DNA from: CAZPLZ01 sp964587525
Lineage (GTDB): Bacteria > Oederibacteriota > CAKKQC01
Reading direction: 5' to 3'
Assembly (NCBI GenBank): GCA_964587525.1
Contig: CAZPLZ010000179.1
Location: forward strand, 1 to 6,690
Length of the DNA stretch: 6,690 bases
The notes under the pieces were generated by a model that saw only the letters and a list, made by a program, of their open reading frames with translations, searched no databases and was not told the DNA's origin. Positions 1 to 3,944 of this stretch are shown here, piece after piece (position 1 is the first letter of the stretch; the number at the start of each line of letters is the position of its first letter). Made by a program: the position numbers and the translations under genes.

Positions 1-516
1 CTCACGGTCAGCGGGATAGAGTTCATCGTCAATTTCGGGATCACCTATTACTTCTTCGGCATGGGTTCGGCCGCGACACTCCTGCCACAAGTCCAGCTTT
101 CTGAGTTGAGTGAACCCGGAATGGTTCAGACAGAGGTGGTCCAGAGAGCATCTCTTCAAGAAATGTTTGTGGAGATTCCGAATATCCTCTTCGATCGGGG
201 CGCTACGGCTTTTCACCCGCAGTACAGGGAAAGTCTCAAGCCGATCGCAGAAGTGTTCAGGGAAAATCCGGATAGCAGGACTTATATCGAAGGTCATACG
301 GATTCCACAGGAAGCGCCTATTACAACCTTCAGATTTCCCAGGAGCGGGCCGAAGCTGTACGAAGGTACTTGGTGGAAGAGGAAGGACTGGATCCCGTCT
401 TGGTGACGGCGCAGGGTTGCGGTGACATGGTCCCCCTCATGTCGAACGATACAGAAGAGGGCCGGGAGAGGAACCGCAGGGTGAAGGTCGTCATTTTCAA
501 ATCCAGGCCCGAATGA
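1..516 (+). CDS. OmpA-family outer-membrane protein, C-terminal part (5' partial)
   Basis: The reading frame is open from base 1, so the gene starts outside the window; 171 residues are visible. The first about 20 residues (IEFIVNFGITYYFFG) alternate polar and hydrophobic/aromatic residues, as in the last strand of an outer-membrane beta-barrel. A polar linker follows, and from about base 170 an OmpA-like (OmpA_C) domain. The domain shows the family core GHTDSTG, then N-L-x-I-S-x-x-R-A-x-x-V, then NRRV near the end. In the family, the Asp of HTD (bases 301-303 here) and the Arg of the RA motif (346-348) bind diaminopimelate of peptidoglycan; both are present. The likely role is non-covalent anchoring of the outer membrane to the cell wall. 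The stop lies only 10 bp before a gene remnant (527-601), so the natural 3' flank may have been replaced. Family assignment is strong; the barrel identity is inferred from only one strand. Confidence 0.93.
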   Translation, partial: LTVSGIEFIVNFGITYYFFGMGSAATLLPQVQLSELSEPGMVQTEVVQRASLQEMFVEIPNILFDRGATAFHPQYRESLKPIAEVFRENPDSRTYIEGHTDSTGSAYYNLQISQERAEAVRRYLVEEEGLDPVLVTAQGCGDMVPLMSNDTEEGRERNRRVKVVIFKSRPE

Positions 517-526
517 ATATCATTCC

Positions 527-601
527 AGCTTGTCTTACGCTCAGGGAAAGGTGTGGGTCATCGTCAGCGGGACCTGGCGGGGGTATGACGTCGGACTGTA
601 G
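527..601 (+). pseudogene. Orphan 3' remnant of a surface beta-propeller-like gene
   Basis: These 25 codons encode SLSYAQGKVWVIVSGTWRGY then DVGL and a stop. They match, almost residue for residue, the end of the larger remnant at 1258-1925 (differences: SG/SS and Y-D/Y-N). No start codon or earlier part of the protein is present: the fragment begins 10 bp after the OmpA stop. It is therefore a truncated leftover of a second copy of that gene and cannot make a product by itself. The similarity continues beyond the stop into non-coding DNA up to base 679, showing that gene end and terminator were inherited together. Confidence 0.72.
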
Positions 602-629
602 ACACACGCCGATCTCGAAGCAGAACCAC

Positions 630-659
630 ACCGAGGGGGCCGATGACGTTCCCCTCGGT
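630..659 (+). terminator. Hairpin after the gene remnant, terminator-like (copy 1)
   Basis: ACCGAGGGGGCC (630-641) can pair with GTTCCCCTCGGT (648-659) around the 6-nt loop GATGAC. Nine outer base pairs are perfect; the inner part has one G-U wobble and one C-T mismatch. There is no run of T after the stem, so classical intrinsic termination is uncertain. A near-identical hairpin follows the second gene remnant. Confidence 0.5.
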
Positions 660-732
660 CATTGTGTGCGCCCAGCATGCTCTGCGTCAGCAGGGAACCC
701 GGTCAATGGTCATGGTGCTTCCCACGCTCACG

Positions 733-750
733 GGTACGTTAAACCGTACC
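733..750. promoter_or_regulatory. Inverted repeat upstream of hicB, candidate operator
   Basis: GGTACG (733-738) and CGTACC (745-750) form a perfect 6-bp inverted repeat around the spacer TTAAAC. It lies about 120 bp before the hicB start. TA operons are usually autoregulated through operator palindromes. However, the HicB here is short and shows no obvious DNA-binding domain, so operator function is only a possibility. Confidence 0.3.
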
Positions 751-762
751 GACCTCGACTAC

Positions 763-864
763 TTGACACCGCCCCACGATCGTTCCAGCTGAGGCGCGAT
801 CCTGGTGCCACGAATGGGGCCACCAATGGTGCCACGAAACAGGTCCGGAGCGGTGAGGTAGAAT
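763..864 (+). promoter_or_regulatory. Possible promoter elements for hicBA
   Basis: A perfect TTGACA occurs at 763-768, but I see no good -10 hexamer 16-18 bp after it. A TAGAAT at 859-864 matches the -10 consensus in 5 of 6 positions and would place transcription start at about the hicB GTG (871), giving a leaderless message, but its -35 region is poor. The two hexamers are too far apart to belong to one promoter. Weak evidence, recorded because no other candidate was seen between 680 and 870. Confidence 0.2.
803..838 (+). repeat. Three 12-bp tandem repeats in the hicB leader
   Basis: Units are TGGTGCCACGAA (803-814), TGGGGCCACCAA (815-826) and TGGTGCCACGAA (827-838). Units 1 and 3 are identical and unit 2 differs at two positions. 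Each outer unit contains the short palindrome GTG-C-CAC. The array ends 32 bp before the hicB start codon. It could be an iterated binding site or a simple slipped-strand duplication. Confidence 0.8.
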
Positions 865-870
865 AGGATC

Positions 871-1101
871 GTGCAGCACACGATCAAGGTCACCATCCGT
901 CCTGGTGAACAGAGCGGCTACGTAGCCGAATGTTGGGAGATCGCCGTCGTTACGCAGGGTGTTACCCTGGACGACACCGTCCGGAATCTGCGCGAGGCCG
1001 TCGCCTTGCACCTGGAAGGTGAAGACCCGGCCGAGTTCGGCCTGACCGCCAACCCCTCCCTGCTCATCACCATGGAGGCTGAACCGGCGCTACATGCCTA
1101 A
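871..1101 (+). CDS. hicB: HicB-family antitoxin
   Basis: This 76-residue protein has the HicB/UPF0150 pattern: an N-terminal strand (HTIKVTIRPGEQSGYVAECWE), then QGVTLDDTVRNLREAV, which fits the family G-x-T-x-x-E-A-x-x-N-x-x-E-A helix. This is the partial RNase-H fold with which HicB binds and neutralises HicA. The protein stops after this domain, so there is no room for the C-terminal ribbon-helix-helix or helix-turn-helix domain of longer HicBs; short single-domain members are common in the YcfA-paired group. The start is GTG at 871: a TAG at 859 closes the frame upstream. GAGG at 855-858 is a rather distant ribosome site (12 nt), while AGGA at 865-868 is very close. The gene overlaps hicA by 8 nt (ATG at 1094, stop at 1101), implying translational coupling in antitoxin-toxin order. 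Confidence 0.85.
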   Translation: MQHTIKVTIRPGEQSGYVAECWEIAVVTQGVTLDDTVRNLREAVALHLEGEDPAEFGLTANPSLLITMEAEPALHA

Positions 1102-1432
1102 GCTGCGGCGACTCTCGGGCGTCGAGGTCGCCGCGATCTTCAAGCAGTTCGGGTTCGAGGTTGTTTCCCAACGAGGAAGCCATGCCAAGCTGCGGCGCCT
1201 GTCCTCGTCGGGCGACAAGCAGAGCTTCACCGTCCCGAAGCACGACGAACTGGACCCTACTGAGCTACGACGCGTCACAGACGTTCACATCGGTGATTTC
1301 GTCATTCCGTATGAATGTGGCGTGGGACGGGGCGAACTTGTGGGACTGCTCCGGCGGCAACGCAACTGGCGTCCGCCTCGGCCAATACACGGCGACGGGA
1401 GCGAGCCTCAACACCTACTCGCCGGGCATTGA
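1094..1432 (+). CDS. hicA: HicA-like toxin with a foreign C-terminal tail
   Basis: Residues 1-62 or so match the HicA/YcfA mRNA-interferase family: MPKLRRLSGVEVAAIFKQFG, then FEVVSQRGSHAKLRR, then QSFTVPKHDELD. The catalytic His in the R-G-S-H motif is intact, as is the conserved V-P-x-H-x-E-L segment. In relatives this is followed by a helix such as T-L-R-x-I-x-R-Q-A and a short acidic end, for about 75-80 residues in total. Here the similarity ends around E-L-R-R-V (1262-1277). The frame then reads through DNA that codes, in another frame, for a surface protein (1258-1925), ending after 112 residues. The last about 50 residues look like out-of-frame translation (arginine- and proline-rich). 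The true toxin has therefore probably lost its last helix and may be inactive or altered. Coupled to hicB by an 8-nt overlap. Confidence 0.75.
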   Translation: MPKLRRLSGVEVAAIFKQFGFEVVSQRGSHAKLRRLSSSGDKQSFTVPKHDELDPTELRRVTDVHIGDFVIPYECGVGRGELVGLLRRQRNWRPPRPIHGDGSEPQHLLAGH

Positions 1433-1925
1433 CTTCCGTTCCATCTTCACCAGAGGCGATAGGACGTCTCCGCTCTATTCGAACGAGACTGGTAGTAACG
1501 TCGTCCAAGTCCAGGGCACCTTCGGGTCGTTCAGCAACCTCGTGACCCTCGGTTCGTCCCTCAGCACCGGCAGCTCGGTGGTGTACGATGCCACGCGAGC
1601 CCACTACATCGCATTTGACAGTGGGATCGTGCGGCGCTGGAACAGTGGCGGCTCGGTCCTCTCCGGCGTTACCCTGAGCGGCTACGGGAGCCAATCCGGC
1701 GAAAGCGGTACCCCAGTGATTCGGATAGCCACGGCCAGTGGATATTATCTGACGTTTGTACCCTCAACGGGGGTCCTGTCCGCCTGGAATGTTAGCGGTA
1801 CGCGCGTAGGGACGACGACCCTGACCGGTGGCTCGGGCGCCGGGGGCTACAGCTTGTCGTACGCTCAGGGAAAGGTGTGGGTCATCGTCAGCTCGACCTG
1901 GCGTGGGTATAACGTCGGACTGTAG
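1258..1925 (+). pseudogene. 3' part of a secreted beta-propeller-like surface protein
   Basis: This frame encodes about 222 residues rich in Gly, Ser, Thr, Val and Tyr with few Lys or Glu, typical of an exported beta-rich repeat protein. It opens with YDASQTFTSVISSFRM, then VAWDGANLWDCSGG, resembling blades of extracellular propeller proteins (V-x-W-D-G-x-N-L-W). Later segments such as YDATRAHYIAFDSGIVRRW and YAQGKVWVIVSSTWRGY look like further strands. No specific family name can be given. No start codon of its own fits: the frame continues upstream into hicA DNA, where its translation is meaningless, so the 5' part was lost at a junction near 1258-1280. A secondary ATG at 1311 could give a 204-residue product without a signal peptide. 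Its last 25 codons and 3' flank are duplicated at 527-679. Confidence 0.65.
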
Positions 1926-2003
1926 CCGCACGACGTTCTCGAAGCAGAACCACACCGAGGGGGCCGATGACGGTCCCCTCGGTCATCGTGTGCGCCCAGC
2001 ATG
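1851..2003 (+). repeat. Direct repeat copy 2 (153 bp, gene 3' end plus hairpin)
   Basis: Gap-free partner of 527-679. It holds the last 25 codons of the larger surface-gene remnant, its stop (1923-1925) and the non-coding hairpin region. Non-coding and coding parts are about equally conserved, so the two copies descend from a fairly recent duplication or belong to a multi-copy family rather than being conserved only for protein function. Confidence 0.88.
1954..1983. terminator. Hairpin between convergent genes, terminator-like (copy 2)
   Basis: ACCGAGGGGGCC (1954-1965) pairs with GGTCCCCTCGGT (1972-1983) across the loop GATGAC. This is a 12-bp stem with a single G-U wobble, stronger than copy 1. 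It sits 28 bp after the surface-gene remnant and 83 bp beyond the stop of the convergent deacetylase gene, so it could work in both directions. No T-tract follows on either strand. Confidence 0.6.
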
Positions 2004-2031
2004 GGCATGGCGTTGAGTTCGTAGACGTCTC

Positions 2032-2043
2032 CTTTGTACAAAG
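2032..2043. repeat. Perfect 12-bp palindrome CTTTGTACAAAG
   Basis: CTTTGTACAAAG reads the same on both strands. It lies in the 63-bp gap between the repeat end (2003) and the stop of the deacetylase gene (2067). It could be a small recognition site or chance; nothing else in this gap is recognisable. Confidence 0.35.
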
Positions 2044-2066
2044 AGAGAGAAATGCGGGATTCCTGT

Positions 2067-2870
2067 TTAGAAGGGCAATAGTTTTTTGAGATTTGCGGGG
2101 GAGATCCGGTCGCCGTACTCACTGACCTGAAATGCCTCGGCACCCTGAACCCTGTGACCATACTTTTTCCTGAGCTCTGTTGCGAAGCGCTCAGCTACTC
2201 GATGCCAGCGGCCAGCGATATCCCGCGCCACCGCCCCCTTATTCGTCACGTGGCGTTTGAGACTCCCCTCGTGACGGCCCCCTACCCAGGGCAGCCACTC
2301 CAGAAATTGCGACTTGTGTTCCATAAGCATCTCAACACATTTGTTCACCACCTTGGTCGTGTCGATGAGCAGATGCGCGCGAAATTGAGGACCTTCGGTG
2401 AAAGAATCACAGGCATACAGAATGACAGGAACGCGCTCCAAAGCCGGGACATCCGGGCACACGAGAGGAACCTTTAAGATATACGAAGCATCGAGGACCA
2501 GCTGGGCCGCATACCGGTGATCCCGATGGTAGTCGCAGATCCGGTGGCAGATCACCACATTCGGTTGATAGCTCCTGATGGCCTTGATCACCTTGCTCGT
2601 CGATTTCTCGGTCACGTAGAGCCGGCCATCCGGTTCACCCAGCGTTTGAAAACTCGCGCCTATCCGGCTAGCGGCCTTCGTGCCTTCCTTTAACCGTCTG
2701 GCCGCCAACGGCTTCGGCTTCATGTTTTGGTGGCCAGCATTTCCTGACGTCACCGCGACAAACCGCACATCCCAACCCGCCTGCCGGCAGAGCGCGGCGG
2801 TTCCCCCTCCCATGAACTCGCAGTCATCCGGGTGCGCACCGATGATCATCAATCTTTTGGCATGAGCCAT
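2067..2870 (-). CDS. PIG-L/LmbE-family zinc-dependent N-deacetylase
   Basis: A 267-residue protein starting MAHAKRLMIIGAHPDDCE. The A-H-P-D-D-x-E motif supplies the zinc ligands His13 and Asp16 and the catalytic base Asp15. L-G-E-P-D-G-R-L at about 78-84 and Y-H-R-D-H (His115, Asp117, His118) complete the family signature, with His118 as the expected third zinc ligand. Length and order match the PIG-L family, whose members remove acetyl groups from N-acetylglucosamine in glycolipids, mycothiol/bacillithiol precursors, antibiotics or glycans. The substrate here cannot be read from the sequence. I prefer the ATG at 2870 because the family motif follows directly; a TTG at 2912 would add 14 residues. 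No clear Shine-Dalgarno precedes either. It lies 115 bp downstream of the barrel gene on the same strand and may be expressed with it, which suggests, but does not show, a role in cell-surface glycoconjugates. Confidence 0.92.
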   Translation of the reverse strand: MAHAKRLMIIGAHPDDCEFMGGGTAALCRQAGWDVRFVAVTSGNAGHQNMKPKPLAARRLKEGTKAASRIGASFQTLGEPDGRLYVTEKSTSKVIKAIRSYQPNVVICHRICDYHRDHRYAAQLVLDASYILKVPLVCPDVPALERVPVILYACDSFTEGPQFRAHLLIDTTKVVNKCVEMLMEHKSQFLEWLPWVGGRHEGSLKRHVTNKGAVARDIAGRWHRVAERFATELRKKYGHRVQGAEAFQVSEYGDRISPANLKKLLPF

Positions 2871-2985
2871 GAACGAAACATTTGCTGGAATCGTGATTGA
2901 CAATTTCTCCAAGGTCTATCGTAGCAGGGAAGTCCGCGAGCCTGAGGATAGATTCTGCGAGAGGCTTCGTTTGTCCGGCCAGCTC
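2871..2985. other. Intergenic gap between barrel gene and deacetylase
   Basis: 115 bp between two minus-strand genes. I see no convincing hairpin with a T-tract and no good promoter, so it neither proves nor excludes one transcript across both genes. Confidence 0.4.
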
Positions 2986-3933
2986 CTACTTCCGAATAAG
3001 GTTACCCTGCCGAATACTCAAAGTGGCATAGTGGAAATTTCCGAGGTCGCCATTGGGCACCACGGCGTAATCGAACTGGATCCCGAGTCCGGCGCGATTC
3101 TTCCACAGAACCCCCAGGCCGGCGTGAGGCCGCCATACCTGTGCGCTTGCTTGGGCTTCCTTAACGCCGACCCGGCCAAAGTACGTCACACCTTGTTCTG
3201 TCGGTCTTCCTATCCAAGACAGCGCTCCTAACGATGAATGGAATAGACCCTCGCCGAGCATACGAAGTTCAAGTCCGACAGCATATCCAATACTGCGACC
3301 AGCCAGCGCCCGCGGCCGGATGGACAAGTATGACACGCCCGTCGTGACCTGATTGGTAAACCAGCGGCCCGCCCCACGGCCAACCGGCCCCAACCACCCC
3401 CAGGCCATGTACGCCGTGTTGGCATCCGGGCGAAGCTGGCCCTGCGCGCCAATATCGACCCCCACGCCTCCATACAGGGCTTCGGGGAAATCCTGGAGAA
3501 CTCCGCTCATGCGGCCAATCGCGGCCACCCGCCACCCCCTCACGTTGAGCACCGTAAGTTGACCGACCGTGCGCCCCCCGTACTCACGCATATCAAATTC
3601 TCCGCGCGAACCGCCGTAACTTCCGTCGCTCAACTCGTAGGTCTGCTCGATCCCGGGGGCGGAAAAGATGAACACCTCTCCCCCAACACGCAGGTTCCGC
3701 GTGACCCCTCCCTGGTAGCCCACCTCATACCACCGCAGGCCAGACTCCAAGACGATGGTGCTGACCTCGATAAGACGATCCCGACGCCATGGATCCTCGA
3801 GGACCAACCCGCCTGTTCCGGCCTGCCGGGCGGTAACGAGCGCCCACAGGGTCTCTCCGAATCCACGCCCAACGTTGGCAGCATTGCCCGAACCGCCACC
3901 TGCCATCAAAGTGACATATCCGAGCAGGACCAA
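2986..3933 (-). CDS. PorV/PorQ-like outer-membrane beta-barrel protein
   Basis: About 315 residues. A hydrophobic stretch (VLLGYVTLMAGGGSGNAANV) at the start looks like a signal peptide. T-A-R-Q-A-G-T-G-G follows at residues 34-42, as in the A-R-x-x-G-M-G-G stretch near the start of PorV/PorQ (UPF0164-like) proteins. The rest alternates Gly/aromatic strands and ends with FDYAVVPNGDLGNFHYATL (about 287-305), the family's closing D-Y-A-x-x-P-x-G-x-L-G-x-x-H strand pair. PorV-type proteins are barrels that help release or anchor type IX secretion cargo; the gene directly upstream encodes such a cargo. The start is uncertain. TTG at 3933, 11 nt after the upstream stop, is the first candidate outside the overlap. 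ATG at 4050 keeps the frame open but overlaps the neighbour by 106 nt and adds an Arg-rich 39-residue leader. ATG at 3906 would remove most of the signal. Family match is by eye and moderate. Confidence 0.72.
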   Translation of the reverse strand: MVLLGYVTLMAGGGSGNAANVGRGFGETLWALVTARQAGTGGLVLEDPWRRDRLIEVSTIVLESGLRWYEVGYQGGVTRNLRVGGEVFIFSAPGIEQTYELSDGSYGGSRGEFDMREYGGRTVGQLTVLNVRGWRVAAIGRMSGVLQDFPEALYGGVGVDIGAQGQLRPDANTAYMAWGWLGPVGRGAGRWFTNQVTTGVSYLSIRPRALAGRSIGYAVGLELRMLGEGLFHSSLGALSWIGRPTEQGVTYFGRVGVKEAQASAQVWRPHAGLGVLWKNRAGLGIQFDYAVVPNGDLGNFHYATLSIRQGNLIRK

Positions 3934-3944
3934 GCGCCAGGTGT

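Larger units (their letters stand above)
527..679 (+). repeat. Direct repeat copy 1 (153 bp, gene 3' end plus hairpin)
   Basis: This block aligns without gaps to 1851-2003, with about 11 mismatches in 153 positions by eye (about 93% identity). It spans the last 25 codons of a surface-protein gene, the stop codon, and 78 bp of non-coding DNA containing a hairpin. Similarity stops abruptly after the shared CCCAGCATG at 671-679. Confidence 0.88.
680..870. other. Non-coding spacer between repeat copy 1 and hicB
   Basis: No credible gene. An open frame of 117 codons (513-866) crosses it, but its translation runs out of frame through the gene remnant and ends in artefactual GATN repeats, so it is not counted. 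The spacer holds the inverted repeat (733-750), the TTGACA hexamer and the 12-bp tandem repeats listed separately. Confidence 0.6.

Noticed and set aside
602..743. Possible integron attC site formed by the repeated hairpin region
   Set aside because: Single GTTRRRY-like words occur (GTTAAAC at 738, GTTGAGT near 2012), but there is no matching RYYYAAC partner at the right distance and no integrase in view, so an attC call is not supported.
513..866. Plus-strand 117-codon frame after ompA
   Set aside because: It reads the gene remnant out of its true frame (the correct frame gives the match to 1851-1925) and then passes through the 12-bp tandem repeats; no family resemblance.
1302..1694. Minus-strand 130-codon frame over the propeller-like remnant
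   Set aside because: Composition (Arg, Ala, Val, Glu rich) and lack of motifs fit an antisense shadow; the plus frame gives a coherent beta-rich protein.
527..2003. Composite transposon or IS element bounded by the direct repeats
   Set aside because: The repeats contain no transposase and no terminal inverted repeats, and no transposase lies between them; they are gene 3' ends.
2154..2477. Plus-strand 107-codon frame inside the deacetylase gene
   Set aside because: It is antisense to a clear PIG-L coding sequence with all motifs intact.
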